A program made the translations under genes and the position numbers. Below are positions 13,547-27,200 of a stretch of 64,000 bases of DNA, piece after piece. The stretch is from assembly GCF_937616625.2 (NCBI RefSeq), contig NC_065570.1, positions 24,948,046 to 25,012,045 on the forward strand, written 5' to 3'. The notes beneath the pieces were generated by a model. That model saw only the letters and a list, made by a program, of their open reading frames with translations. It did not search any database and was not told the origin of the DNA. The stretch comes from Mercurialis annua (taxonomy: Eukaryota; Streptophyta; Magnoliopsida; Malpighiales; Euphorbiaceae). Within the stretch, counting starts at the first letter, position 1. Each line of letters starts with the position of its first letter.

Positions 13547-14365
13547 TGTAATACCCCAAAATATTTAAGTATCTAATTGGACCACGTGTTCAGTTTCGAG
13601 TCGCGAAAGTGGCAATATCCGAAAGTTTTCCGAGAAATTTATAAATATATATTTTAGTTCTAAAGTTAGAATTGGAATTGAAAGGAAAAATGTCAAGAAA
13701 AGCCCTAAAATAAAGTACAGGGACTAAAGTGGTAATTTAGCCACTACGTCTCGAAATTGGAAAATTTTAGATTTTGACGGAAAATATTAATATTGGGATT
13801 CGTATTATTTATTGGAAATAAATAATACGTATAAGTTGTAATTTAAGAATTTATTGATTTAGTTATGGAGTAAATTGAATAAAAGAAAAGTTTGAAAGAT
13901 AAGTTGTAATGAAGAAGGAAAACGAGGATTAAAGAAGCACTTTTACCTTAATATATAAAGTTAAGATATGAATGAAAGAATCAGAGGAATGAAACGAAGA
14001 GAAGGCTCCAGAACGTCAAAAATTCGTCGATCATCGTCGTTTCGCCGCCGTTTCTCCGTTCGACGTCCGATTCGAGTGATTTTCGCAGTGATTTCTTCAG
14101 AATCGAAAGCTCTATCCATTTTAATCTTCAAATCAAGGTAAATATCTCGATATTTGGTGTTAAACTTGATGAATAGGGGTTGTTTTGACAAAACCGTTAC
14201 GTTTGATTCGTATATGTCGGAATTGAGTTGTTTAGGATTGATTTTGAAGTGAAAAAGTGTGTATAATGTGTTTAAATGAATTGGGTATGTATTGGTATAT
14301 GTTTTGAGTGTTTTGAGGCTTTGGAAATGGTCCAGAAGCGTCAAAAAACGTTGCTCCCGAAGTGC

Positions 14366-14481
14366 GCACGACGTGCTGCACTTCAGCACGTCGTGCTGGT
14401 GCGCGACGTGCACCAGTGAAGGCCACGTCGTGCCCTTCATGAAAAATGAAGGGCACGATGTGCCAAGCTGGCACGACGTGC
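14366..14481. repeat. Cluster of 11-bp odd palindromes in the LTR
   Basis: Perfect or one-mismatch copies of GCACGACGTGC or its complement GCACGTCGTGC lie at 14366, 14386, 14401, 14423, 14453 and 14471. Pairs also form longer hairpins, for example GCACGACGTGCTG against CAGCACGTCGTGC with a 5-base loop. The stretch is far richer in GC than the rest of the LTR. The same segment in the right LTR (about 21430-21540) is rearranged. Function unknown; dimeric protein sites or RNA hairpins are possible. Confidence 0.8.
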
Positions 14482-15841
14482 CCTACTTCGACACCAATCT
14501 CCGGGGGACTTCCGTGAGCGAAAAATAGCTTCCGATAGCGTGAAATGGACATGAAACTTGACGTTTTGAGCTAGGCTTTGGAATAAGCATATTAAGCAAG
14601 GTCTAATTGATTAGTTGAACACCACTAAGGGTATTAACCAAGTGTAAGAATGGGATTGAAAGTTCTTAAGTTTATAAATCGTAATAGGATCGAATTGGAA
14701 TAACCTAAGTTTATAACTTAGGGTTTTAGTGCTAAGCCCACGTTTATGGATTAAACGTACAGGTAACTCGATTAGGTAACTGACGTACCGACAAGCTACC
14801 AAGATGTCTAGCTGGAGCGGCTACGCGATCGGACAACGCATGGAGCTTACGCTTGCGGGATTATAATATTGCATATTTGGATAGCGGTCACTGTGAGTTG
14901 CACTTTACTTTCACGTATTATATATTAAAGTTATTTTATATATATATATACTGCTTACATGCATCGCATTATATAGAATTGATTGAAATGTTATATGTTT
15001 TATTAGTTTCTATATACGAGAACTAGTATGCGATCCGACGAAACTAGCTACCTATTGGGTGTCAATAGGCTGTGTGATCACCGGTATTGAGTCAGTCTAG
15101 TGTGTTTGCATTTGAAAAATGGTTGGATATGTTTGATATGAATTCGATACGAGAGTGAACTCGGCTACGGTGTAGCCTGGAAGTCCCCGTATCTAGTGGG
15201 TTGGGCCCACCAGTGAGTTGGACTCACAACTTGAATTTACGATTGGGTTGAATGATATATGATTATTCGAGAAATGTGTCGCATGCTAGGATATTAGTTT
15301 CGTACGGATCAAATACATGTTTATATGTTTTATACTATTGTTTTCTTGAGATGCGATGTTATGTTTCTATATGAATACTGTTAGTAAATGTCAACTCACT
15401 CAGTATTTCCCCAAATACTGACCCCTCACCATTGTTGTTTTTAGGTTATCGGAGTCGGATCAGACAGACCATCTCCTTTGTGTGGAAGTCGTTTGACTTG
15501 CACAAAGCACGTTGTTCTTTAGAGCTGCAGTAGTCCGTAGGTGTCTTTATGAGATTTACGTTTATTTTCAAACGGTATTTGAAATGTGAATTCTGATATA
15601 AGAAGTTGTTTATAACAGTAATGCTTTTAACCGTTTGATTTCGTCAACCAATTACCATATGTTGAATTGGTAGTGACTATGACTAGAAGTAGGGCAGTGT
15701 TGGATATGGGATATCGCACTGTAAGACCCTAGCTATGGCGAATCATGTTGTAAAGATTTTCAAATGAGTAATATAAGATTCTGATATTTATTAATAAAAG
15801 GCTTAAACGAGCTTTCTGAAAATGTTTTATATATAATAATA

Positions 15842-16104
15842 CTCCCTCCGTCCCGTTTAAGAAGGGACATATCTCAATTTTTTTTGTCCCACATAAGAAG
15901 GCCAAATCATGGTTTTTGTGCCATTTTACAAGGAATTCTCTCTTATACCCTCATTTTCTCTTTCCATGATTAAAGCTAATACTCCACACACAAATTACAA
16001 GACAATAATTAATAGGGGTAAAATAAGAAAAGCCAACAGTAATTATTATTTTCTTAATCTATGTGTAAAAGGCATATGTCCCTTCTTAAGTGGGACGGAG
16101 GGAG
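15842..16104. mobile_element. Stowaway-type MITE
   Basis: The element has terminal inverted repeats of about 29 bp beginning CTCCCTCCGTCCC, with two mismatches between ends, and is flanked by TA (15840-15841 and 16105-16106). It is AT-rich and encodes nothing. These ends and the TA duplication are diagnostic of Tc1/mariner-derived Stowaway elements. It is absent from the matching position of the right LTR (near 22922), so it inserted after the LTR element did. Confidence 0.93.
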
Positions 16105-16219
16105 TATGTTTTTAATTGCAAAAAATTAATAACGGTTTTAGGCTTTCTACGGGTTTCCGAGCTACCACTCCCATTCCCTAGCGCCGGTCGCGGCTCAATA
16201 ATTTGGGTCGTGACAATTG

Positions 16220-16237
16220 TGGTATCAAAGCAGTTGG
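16220..16237 (+). other. Primer binding site, tRNA-iMet type
   Basis: TGGTATCAAAGC follows the left LTR by 4 bases. It matches the complement of the initiator-methionine tRNA 3' end (TGGTATCAGAGC) with one mismatch. Confidence 0.8.
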
Positions 16238-19200
16238 TCCAGTTACCTCTACTAATTTGTGTTTTATTAGTTAAGTGACCTAGGAACTACTGCAACAATA
16301 GAGTTGAGTTCTGTCTGATCCAAGTAGTTTGCATTGCTTGTTTTGCGATAAGTGTGATAGGTTGGTTTGTGAAATACTTGTTTGTTTCTGTGACATGCAT
16401 ATATTAGATGCATACGCATATTTTGTTTTCGATAGGATACGCATATGCGACATGCATATCCAGGTGGAATTTCGGGGAGATGCAATGCGCCCTATGACTA
16501 GAAAATAACCGATGTTACTGTGACTTGATAGTAACACGTACTTGATTGGCATTGCATAACGCCATATTATGTCGAATTCGATCGATCGAAGCGTCAAAAA
16601 TAGAATGAAGAAGGAATGCAAAAATTACAAAGGTTGAAGAACTTTCCAGATACAGAGTTTAAAGGTCTAGAGAGCTTACAAAACTCAAACTTTATAACTT
16701 TCTAAAGTTGTTTTGTCTAAACGATTTTGAAAGCATAATTGTGCCTAGACCCGAGATAGTCATTGATAAATGCCACGACATTCATAGAAGTGCATCACTA
16801 CATACATTGCTAATGAAAAGAACAATAAATAAATACATGCATTAATAGTACATGCATCATATGCATTATGCTCAGACGAAAAGGTGAGATATGGCAACTC
16901 TTTGGGGATGAGAGACGTCATCACCCTAGTGCACAATTTTGCTAAGATTTAAATGAAATTTCAATTTACATTTCCAAGCGAGATGTTTTATTTGAAAGAG
17001 TTTTCAAGGAATTTTGTTTTTAAGTAAGTATACCTAGACCAGAACTCTGTGATGGAAGTGAAGTGCTCGCAAGCAAGCTGCGATCAAGACCATGAGGCGA
17101 ATGAATACGTGTAATTGCGAGAACATAGAGGTTATGCCTTTAGGATATGAACTTAATTTCGAGTTGACGAGCTAGAATATAGCTAAAAATCACAGATGTA
17201 TTGGAAAGTGATGCGTACCCGATTAGTGGTAAGCTAGAAAGGGAGTATCTGTTTGACAAGACGCAAAGATATTAAACTACGATATAAGAGAGGAAGTATA
17301 TAAGAAGATATAATCGAAAGATTGACGGATGCGTATCATAGTGCAAGGAACATGCATAGTTTACTATGCATCGACGTGATAAGCTATACATATGATCTAC
17401 GAATCGTGAAGGTTAGTAAAACCGTGATAACTTCTGATTGGACCGTTGGATCAAGTTCTTATTGGGGCACGATGTCCCTAAGATGGTTACCTAATCAGTA
17501 ACCATTATGATCGGCAAACCGAGAACGTGAAATAGATTTCATAAGAGTATCGATAATGGATATATGTCGTTAAAGCGACGAGCCAAGTAGACGAGTGACA
17601 AGAATATGAAGTACGGAGCATGGAATTGGATCAATTAAGTACAGCTAACATCAAGCCCACATAGAATTTAATGATTTGAAAAGCATGATAAGAAAGATCA
17701 AGAGGTAAACGACAAGAGTTGCAATAAGTGAATTAGGAGTTGGAATTTCCATCACAAGATTGCAATTATGAAACGAATTAGTAAACCAAGGAAGATATAA
17801 ACGTAACGAACGTATATGGAGTGTAAGGTCTCAAGCTTCAAGCTCGAATGATAAAAAGGTGAAATGCATAGTGCGATCGACTTGGAGAATTAATAGTAAT
17901 CCTTTAGTAAGGACGTAGACACTATATGAAGGATTAAGATACATTATAAAACATCGAACGTGTTTCGTATGTGATTGAAACTTCATGCATTGAAATGCGT
18001 GAAAGGATGTGAAGGGGAGACTTAATGTCAGAACTGGGCTATACTAAAGAAAGTAACATTAGATAGATCGAAATATGAGACAAGAGGTAGAAGTAAGATA
18101 CCTACAAGAAAGTATCCATGTGGAAGGAGGGATGAGGTATGTATAATAAGATATAAGGATTCAAAAGCAGGTCATGGATAATAAGAGACCATTTAAGGTA
18201 ATAAGTATTAAAAAAGTACGGATAACCTGCGTATGTTGCAAGGAACTCGATAAGAGTGATCGAGGAAAAGAAAAGAGAAAAGTCACGTGGAGAGTTGACA
18301 AGGAGATTAGAAAAATGGAATTCTATGTAGTCTCGGACACATAGAAACAAAGAAGGATAAAGAGGACAGAGACATAGGATTGGATCCACTGACAGTTAAG
18401 TTGTCAGTAAGAGTACAATAAGTGGATATGCGCGTGGTCGAGAGCGTAACACGTCGAGTAATTTGGACAGAATAGATTGCAACCCTCTATTGATAGTCGA
18501 GGTTAAAGATGTTAAAACAAGAAATACAAGAAATACAAGGTATAATAAAGAAGAATAACAAGAATGCAATAGAAGACAATCGAGGCATATAATAAGAACA
18601 TGAATATGGGACACAAGAAATGTACCATAGGGTTATAGCATTAAGACTATTAATCCTATTAGTTAATTAAAAACAAGAAGTTAAGGGAGTAACAAGTGAA
18701 AATAACAAGACCGTGGACAGTAAAGAGTAAACCTTACACCACGATATGGAAAAGAGAAATAGTTTGGGAATTAAAGGTCAAACTAAGATACGATGTTGAA
18801 AGGAAAAACGGAAAAAGAATAGCGAATTATAACGATAAATGCTAAAAGCATCCTTAAAGGTCATAAGACGATCGACGATAAGAAGACGACGAAAGAAGGA
18901 AAAACATAGATAAGATGAAACAAAAAGGTAAACGAGAAATTAAGGACGAGTATAACCTAAAAGTTAATACTAAAGTTAATATCGGAATTCCAAAGGATGG
19001 ATTATGACGAGACGCATAGTGAGAAACTCATTAAAAGGAGAAATTGATATCAAGAGGAGATTGATGTGAAGAGATTGTAAAGTGCCAATATGGCAACAAG
19101 GATTTGAATACAGTAATGATCATAAGGATCAGCATGCCTCAAAGGTCGTAAGGAATGGTTACGCTTGCTAGAAGGATAGACAAAGATATCCATGAGAACA

Positions 19201-20655
19201 CGAGGGCGCAATTGGATAGATGAGATAATGGATTAACGAATCTGAAGATCAATAAGAGTATACACGATACACGATAATGGGGACAATGACGATACTGTTA
19301 AAAATCAACCCACGACGACAAGAGTTAAGAGAATCAAGCATCCTCATTGGAAAGGAGTAAACAAGGTGCACTGAATAAATCGGGAATACAACTCTAATGT
19401 GGCAACAATCGTTGCTCCCTTAGTACGGAGATCGTATACGTAATAGCTGTGCCTGAACTAAGAAGGTTCACAAAGAGATTAAACATCTCTTTCCTATAGG
19501 ACATCATGCATTGATGCACATGAAACTGTGGTGTAAAGAAACATAATATAAGACTGACAATCTTTAAAAGATGATAGTAAGGATCGTAAAAGGAAGTACA
19601 GGGCATGATAACAAAGACAGTTATCCAAGGTTATGAAGAATGAAGAATAAGATAGATTGATGAAAAGAAAGAAAAGACTAGAAGTTTTAAGAATAGTGCA
19701 TCACTCTTAAGAAAAGGAAGTAGATCAATGAATATACAATGAGTAAAGGAGTATACGAGAAGCAAAGACGCAAGTAAAAGATCAAAGTAACCCTTACAAG
19801 GACAGCAAAACCCTTACGAGAATACGTCATGAGAATTCACCTCATGAAGGATCGTGATAAAGCGACGATAACAGAATAATTTTTGTATGAAAAGCGAAGT
19901 AACGAGATAAATGAGGATGGTGGATAATGGGATTAGATTCCCAACACCACGACGAATAGCAATCGGATGGTGACAACAGCAGTACGAAAGAAACTACGTA
20001 AGTAGTGAAGCACGAGTTAGTTGAATGTCCACATCTTTCGATAAGAAATGATGATAGGATTAAACGGAGTAGATAGAGGTAAGGAATTAAGAACGGAAAG
20101 TCATAAGTACATATGAACACGATAAATATCATCATAAGAGAAGATTAAGAGGTACAAACTAATGGATCATCTACATCATTTGACTACGTATGAACAAGCT
20201 TAAGAATGGAGATTATCGTTACTAGTAATAAAACATTACTAGAACAAACCAATATTAAATATTAGTATTAAACTAAGAGTTTAATTACAAGGATAAGGAT
20301 ATCATCCTTAGAAATAAAACATCATTAAAACGAACTACCATTGGAGATCAGTAAGGAACTGAAAGTTCAATTACAAGACAAGAGTTCATAGTGCTGTATA
20401 GCAGACAAGGAACAGATGAAAGAGTAATATATCCAAGATATAGGAAAAGAAGATCATATAAGGAAAATAACGATATGAAGATTATCAATAACGATTGATG
20501 TTATTGTACAAGAAGTACAAAACTGGAATAATAATTCCAGGCGCCAACAAGCATCGTGGAATGATGATGAGATACCGATTATGAATGAAGTTCAAAAGGT
20601 TAGGAATTTAAGATAAGTCAAGAAGTTATATGAAAATTTGAGGACGAATTTTTAT
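16238..20655 (+). other. Non-coding internal domain of the non-autonomous element
   Basis: This is about 4.4 kb with stops in all frames and no zinc knuckle, protease, RT, RNase H or integrase motif on either strand. The plus strand is purine-rich and has many short A/G runs. I cannot tell whether it is a heavily decayed gag-pol or an internal domain that was never coding. Confidence 0.7.
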
Positions 20656-20668
20656 AAGGGGGGAAGGA
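20656..20668 (+). other. Polypurine tract
   Basis: AAGGGGGGAAGGA lies directly before the TG of the right LTR, preceded by GAGGACGAATTTT as in Tekay/Del elements. It is the expected plus-strand primer. Confidence 0.85.
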
Positions 20669-21984
20669 TGTAATACCCCAATCGGAAAGTTTTCCGAGAA
20701 ATTTAAAAATATATTTCAGTTCTAAAGTTAGAATTGGAATTGAAAGGAAAAATGTCAAGAAAAGCACCAAAATAAAGTACAGGGACTAATGTGGTAATTT
20801 AGCCACTACGTCTCGAAAATGGAAAATTTTAGATTTTGACGGGAAAATATTAATATTGGGATTCGTATTATTTATTGGAAATAAATAATACGTATAAGTT
20901 GTAATTTAAGAATTTATTGATTTAGTTATGGACTAAATTGAATAAAAGAAAAGTTTGAAAGATAAGTTGTAATGAAGAAGGAAAACGAGGATTAAAGAAG
21001 CACTTTAACCTTAATATATAAAGTTAAGATATAAATGAAAGAATCAGAGGAATGAAACGAAGAGAAGGCTCCAGAACGTCAAAAATTCGTCGATCATCGT
21101 CGTTTCGCCGCCGTTTCTCCGTTCGACGTCCGATTCGAGTGATTTTCGCGGTGATTTCTTCAGAATCGAAAGCTCTATCCATTTTAATCTTCAAATCAAG
21201 GTAAATATCTCGATATTTGGTGTGAAACTTGATGAATAGGGGCTGTTTTGACAAAACCGTTACGTTTGATTCGTATATGTCGGAATTGAGGCGTTTAGGA
21301 TTGATTTTGAAGTGAAAAAGTGTGTATAATGTGCTTAAATGAATTGGGTATGTATTGGTATAAGTTTTGAGTGTTTTGAGGCTTCGGAAATGGTCCAGAA
21401 GCGTCAAAAAACGTTGCTCCCGAAGTGCGCACGACGTGCTGCACTTCAGCACGTCGTGCTGGTGCGCGACGTGCACCACAAGGGTGCACGACGTGAACCA
21501 GTGAAGGGAACGATGTGCCAAGCTGGCACGACGCGCCCTACTTCGACCCCGATCTCCGGGGGACTTCCGTGAGCGAAAAATAGCTTCAGATAGCGTGAAA
21601 TGGACATGAAACCTGACGTTTTGAGCTAGGCTTTGGAATAAGAATATTAAGCAAGGTCTAATTGATTAGTTGAACACCACTAAGGGTATTAACCAAGTGT
21701 AAGAATGGTATTGAAAGTTCTTAAGTTTATAAATCGTAATAGGATCGAATTGGAATAACCTAGGTTTATAACTTAGGGTTTTAGTGCTAAGCCTACGTTT
21801 ATGGATTAAACGTACAGGTAACTCGATTAGGTAACTGACGTACCGACAAGCTACCAAGCTGTCTAGCTGGAGCGGCTACGCGATCGGACAACGCATGGAG
21901 CTTACGCTTGTGGGATATAATATTGCATATTTAGATAGCGGTCACTGTGAGTTACACTTTACTTTCACGTATTATATATTAAAG

Positions 21985-22030
<46 letters not shown>

Positions 22031-23034
22031 TGCTTACACGCATCGTATTATATAGAATTGATTGAAATGTTATATGTTTTATTAGTTTCTATATACGAGA
22101 ACTAGTATGCGATCCGAAGAAACTAGCTACCTATTGGGTGTCAATAGGCTGTGTGATCACCGGTATTGAGTTGGTCTAGTGTGTTTGCTTTTGGAAAATG
22201 GTTGGATATGTATGATATGATATGAATTCGATACAAGAGTGAACTCGGCTACGGTGTAGCCTGGAAGTCCCCGTATCTAGTGGGCTGGGCCCACCAGTGA
22301 GTTGGACTCACAACTTGAAATTACGATTGGGTTGAATGATATATGATTATTCGAGAAATGTGTCGCATGCTAGGATATTAGTTTCGTACGGATCAAATAC
22401 ATGTTTATATGTTTTATACTATTGTTTTCTTGAGATGCGATGTTATGTTTCTATATGAATACTGTTAGTAAATGTCAACTCACTCAGTATTTCCCCAAAT
22501 ACTGACCCCTCACCATTGTTGTTTTCAGGTTATCGGAGTCGGATCAGACAAACCATCTCCTTTGTGTGGAAGTCGTTTGACTTGCACAAAGCACGTTGTT
22601 CTTTAGAGCTGCAGTAGTCCGTAGGTGTCTTTATGAGATTTATGTTTATTTTCAAACGGTATTTGAAATGTGAATTCCGATATAAGAAGTTGTTTATAAC
22701 AGTAATGCTTTTAACCGTTTGATTTCGTCAACCAATTAACATATGTGGAATTGGTAGTGACTATGACTAGAAGCAGGGCAGTGTTAGATATGGGATATCG
22801 CACTGTAAGACCCTAGCTATGGCGAATTATGTTGTAAAGATTTTCAGAGGAGTAATATAAGATTCTGATATTTATTAATAAAAGGTTTAAACGAGCTTTC
22901 TGAAAACGTTTTATATATAATAATATGTTTTTAATTGCGAAAAATTAATAACGCTTTTAGGCTTGCTACGGGTTTCCGAGCTACCACTCCCATTCCCTAG
23001 CGCCAGTCGTGGCTCAATAATTTGGGTCGTGACA
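20669..23034 (+). repeat. Right LTR of the non-autonomous element
   Basis: This 2366-bp direct repeat of 13547-16215 lacks the MITE and has a deletion of about 60-70 bp near its start. It has a longer TA run (about 21991-22029) than the left LTR (about 14935-14950) and a rearranged GC-rich palindrome cluster near 21430-21540. The LTRs are otherwise closely similar, with scattered substitutions. Confidence 0.9.
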
Positions 23035-23188
23035 GTAACGTTTGAAACGTTTGGCTTAAATCGCTAAAAAGGTGTAACGTTTGGATTTGTTTCGTATGGT
23101 TTGTAAACGTTTGGCTTAAATCGCTAAAAAGGGGAAACGTTTGGATTGAAATGTTATATGTTAAAGTTATTAAAGTTATATATTAAAG

Positions 23189-23254
<66 letters not shown>

Positions 23255-24258
23255 TGCTTACACGCATCGTATTATATAGAATTGATTGAAATGTTATATG
23301 TTTTATTAGTTTCTATATACGAGAACTAGTATGCGATCCGAAGAAACTAGCTACCTATTGGGTGTCAATAGGCTGTGTGATCACCGGTATTGAGTTGGTC
23401 TAGTGTGTTTGCTTTTGGAAAATGGTTGGATATGTATGATATGATATGAATTCGATACAAGAGTGAACTCGGCTACGGTGTAGCCTGGAAGTCCCCGTAT
23501 CTAGTGGGCTGGGCCCACCAGTGAGTTGGACTCACAACTTGAAATTACGATTGGGTTGAATGATATATGATTATTCGAGAAATGTGTCGCATGCTAGGAT
23601 ATTAGTTTCGTACGGATCAAATACATGTTTATATGTTTTATACTATTGTTTTCTTGAGATGCGATGTTATGTTTCTATATGAATACTGTTAGTAAATGTC
23701 AACTCACTCAGTATTTCCCCAAATACTGACCCCTCACCATTGTTGTTTTCAGGTTATCGGAGTCGGATCAGACAAACCATCTCCTTTGTGTGGAAGTCGT
23801 TTGACTTGCACAAAGCACGTTGTTCTTTAGAGCTGCAGTAGTCCGTAGGTGTCTTTATGAGATTTATGTTTATTTTCAAACGGTATTTGAAATGTGAATT
23901 CCGATATAAGAAGTTGTTTATAACAGTAATGCTTTTAACCGTTTGATTTCGTCAACCAATTAACATATGTGGAATTGGTAGTGACTATGACTAGAAGCAG
24001 GGCAGTGTTGGATATGGGATATCGCACTGTAAGACCCTAGCTATGGCGAATCATGTTGTAAAGATTTTCAGAGGAGTAATATAAGATTCTGATATTTATT
24101 AATAAAAGGTTTAAACGAGCTTTCTGAAAACGTTTTATATATAATAATATGTTTTTAATTGCGAAAAATTAATAACGCTTTTAGGCTTGCTACGGGTTTC
24201 CGAGCTACCACTCCCATTCCCTAGCGCCAGTCGTGGCTCAATAATTTGGGTCGTGACA
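23035..24258. repeat. 1224-bp tandem duplication of LTR tail plus satellite
   Basis: Bases about 22030-23147 (LTR tail plus 113 bp of satellite) recur at about 23254-24371 with a constant offset of 1224 bp. The junction at 23148-23195 is a patchwork of short LTR-derived pieces (GAAATGTTATATGTT, AAAGTTATT, then the sequence before the TA run). It is followed by a TA run expanded to about 60 bp (23194-23253). The copies are nearly identical, so the duplication is recent. Confidence 0.9.
23194..23253. repeat. (TA)n microsatellite
   Basis: A pure TA run of about 60 bp. The two corresponding LTR positions have about 39 bp (21991-22029) and about 16 bp (14935-14950). Confidence 0.95.
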
Positions 24259-27200
24259 GTAACGTTTGAAACGTTTGGCTTAAATCGCTAAAAAGGTGTA
24301 ACGTTTGGATTTGTTTCGTATGGTTTGTAAACGTTTGGCTTAAATCGCTAAAAAGGGGAAACGTTTGGATTTGATTCGTAACCTTTGTAAACGTTTGGCT
24401 TAAATTGCTAAAAAGGTGAAACGCTTTGATTTGTTTCGTAACGTTTGTAAACGTTTAGCATAAATCGCTAAAACAGTGAAGCGCTTGGTTTTGTTTCATA
24501 ATGTTTGTAAACGTTTGGCTTAAATCGCTAAAAATGTGAAACGTTTTGATTTGTTTCGTAACGTTTTATACGTTTAGTTTTGTTTCGTAACGTTTGTAAA
24601 CATTTGGCTTAAATCGCTAAAATGGGGAAACATTTGAACTTGTTTCGTAACGTTTGTAAACGTTTGGCTAAAATCGCTAAATAGGTGAAACGTTTGGTTT
24701 TGTTTCGTAGCATTTGTAATCGTTCGGCTTAATTAGCTAAAAAGGTGAAACGTTTGAATTTGTTTTGTAACGTTTGGCTTAAATTGCTAAAAAGATAAAA
24801 CGCTTTGATTTGTTTCGTAACGTTTGTAAACGTTTCGCTTAAATTGCTAAAAAGGCGAAACGCTTGGATTTGTTTCATAACGTTTGTAAACGTTTGTCTT
24901 AAATTGCTAGAAAGGTGAAACGCTTGGATTTGTTTCGTAGCGTTTGTAAACGTTTGGCTTAAATTCCAAAAAAGGAAAAACGTGTGGATTTGTTTCGTAA
25001 TGTTTGTAACCGTTAGGCTTCAATCGCGAAAAAGGTGAAAATTTTGGATTTGTTTCGTAACGTTTGTAAACGTTTGGCTTAAATCGCTAAAAAGATGAAC
25101 CGTTTGGATTTTTTTTGTAACGTTTTAAATGTTTGGCTTAAATCGATAAAATGGGGACACAATTGGATTTTTTTCGTAACATTTTAAATTTTTGGCTTAA
25201 ATCGCTATAATGGGGAAACGTTTTTAATTTGTTTCGTAACGTTTGTAAACGTTTGGCTAAAATCGCTAAAAAAGTGAAATGCTTGGTTTTGTTTCGTAAT
25301 GTTTGTAAACGTTTGGCTTAAATTGCTAAAAAGGTGAAACGCTTGGATTTGTTTCGTAATGTTTGTAAACGTTTGGCTTAAATTGCTAAAAAGGGGAAAC
25401 ACTTGGATTTGTTTCGTGACGTTTATAAACGTTTGGCTTCAAATGCTAAAAAGGCGAAACGTTTGGATTTGTTTCGTGACGTTTGTAAATGTTTGGCTTA
25501 AATCGCTAAAAAGGTGAAACGTTTGGATTTTTTTCTTAATGTTTGTAAACGTTCGACTTAAATAGCTAAAAAGGTTAAACGTTTGGATTTGTTTCGTAAC
25601 GTTTGTAAACATTTGGCTTAAATTGCTAAAAAGGTGCAACATTTGGAGTTGTTTCCTAACCTTTATAAATGTTTGGCTTAAATCGATAGATAGGTGAAAT
25701 GTTTGGATTTGTTTCGTAACGTTTGTAAACGTTTGGCTTGGATCGCAAAAAAGGGGAAACGTTTGGATTTGTTTCGTAACATTTATAAATGTTAGGCTTA
25801 AATTGCTAAAAAGGCAAAACGTTTGGATTTGTTTCGTAACATTTTGTTAACGTTTGGCTTATATCGCTAAAAAGGCGAAACGTTTGGATATGTTTCGTTA
25901 CGTTTGTAAACGTTTGACTTAAATGGCTAAAAAGGTGAAACGTTTGGATTTGTTTCGTAACGTTTGTAAACGTTTGGCTTAAATCGCTAAAAAGGTGAAA
26001 CGTTTGGATTTTTTTTAACGTTTGGCTTAAATTGCTAAAAAGGTGAAACGTTTGGATTTGTTTTGTATCGTTTGTAAACGTTTGGCTTAAATTTCGAAAA
26101 AGGGGAAACGCTTGGATTTGTTTCGTAACATTTCTAAATGTTTGGCTTAAATTGCTAAAATGGCGAAACGCTTGGATTTGTTTCGAGACATTTGTAAACG
26201 TTTGGCTTTAATTCCTAAAAAGGCGAATTTTTTGGATTTGTTTCGTGACGTTTGAAACGTTTGGCTTAAATCGCTAAAAAGGTGAAGGTTTGGATTTGTT
26301 TCGTAACGTTTGACTTCAATAGCTAGAAGTTGAAACATTTGGATTTGTTTCGTAACATTTGTAAACGTTGGGCACAAATCGCTAAAAAGGCGAAACGTTT
26401 GGATTTGTTTCGTGATTTTTGTAAACGTTTGGCTTCAATCGCTAAAAAGGTGAAACGTTTTTATTTGTTTCGTCACGTTTGAAACGTTTGGCTTAAATCT
26501 CTAAAAAGGTGAAACGTTTGGATTTGTTTCGTCATGTGTGTAAACTTTTGACTTCAATCTCTAAAAGGTGAAACGTTTGGATTTGTTTCATAACATTTGT
26601 AAACGTTTGGCATAAATTGCTAAAAATATGAAATGTTTGGATTTGTTTCGTAACGTTCTAAACGTTTCACTTAAATCGCTGAAATGGGAAAACGTTTGGA
26701 TTTGATTCATAACGTTTGTAAAGGTTTTGCCTAAATTGCTAAAAAGGTGAAATGCTTGGATTTGTAAATGCTTTGCTTCAATTCCAAAAAATGTGAAACG
26801 CTTGGATTTGTTTCGGAACGTTATTAAACGTTTGGCTTATATTGCTATAAAGGTGAAACGCTTGAATTTGTTCCGGAACGTTTGTAAACGTTTGGCATAA
26901 ATTGCTAAAAAGGTGAAATGTTTTGTTTTATTTCGTTACGTTTGTAAACGTTCGGCTTAAATCGCTAAAAAGGTGAAACGTTTCGATTTCTTTCGTAACA
27001 TTTGCAAACGTTTGGCTTAAATTGCTAAAAAGGTGAAACGCTTGGATTTGTTTCGTAACGTTTGTAAACTTTTGGCTCAAATTGCTAAAAAGGTGAAGCG
27101 CTTGGATTTGTTTCGTAACATTTGTAAACGTTTGGCTCAAATTGATAAAAAGGTGAAACATTTGGATTTGTTTCATAACCTTTGTAAATGTTTGGCTTAA

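Larger units (their letters stand above)
13547..16215 (+). repeat. Left LTR of the non-autonomous element
   Basis: This direct repeat is 2669 bp because it includes a later 263-bp MITE (15842-16104). Compared with the right LTR it has about 60-70 extra bases near 13558-13620. The region 14340-14485 is GC-rich and palindromic. Two TA-rich stretches near 14916-14950 are possible TATA regions. There is no coding sequence. Confidence 0.9.
13547..23034 (+). mobile_element. Non-autonomous Tekay-like LTR retrotransposon (LARD type)
   Basis: The element is flanked by the 5-bp target duplication GTAAC (13542-13546 and 23035-23039). It begins TGTAATACCCC, ends GGGTCGTGACA, and has a tRNA-iMet-type primer site after the left LTR and a polypurine tract before the right LTR. 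The 4.45-kb internal region has no long open frame and no recognisable gag or pol motif. Its LTR ends (CATTCCCTAGCGCCGGTC, GGGTCGTGACA), primer type and the GAGGACGAATTTT sequence before the polypurine tract match the Tekay chromovirus at 27925-50732. Known Del/Tekay elements have the same terminal layout, so trans-mobilisation by Tekay proteins is the likely history (inference). Confidence 0.88.

Noticed and set aside
15909..16115. Small open frame within the left LTR of the LARD element
   Set aside because: It lies almost entirely in the Stowaway MITE and uses its terminal repeat as coding sequence.
16238..20655. A hidden pol gene in the LARD internal region
   Set aside because: I looked for RT, integrase, protease and zinc-knuckle signatures on both strands and found none. 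Frames are closed throughout.
13547..24258. A third LTR at 23148-24258 as evidence of a second insertion
   Set aside because: The copy starts inside the LTR, includes the flanking satellite and repeats at a constant 1224-bp offset, so it is a tandem duplication.
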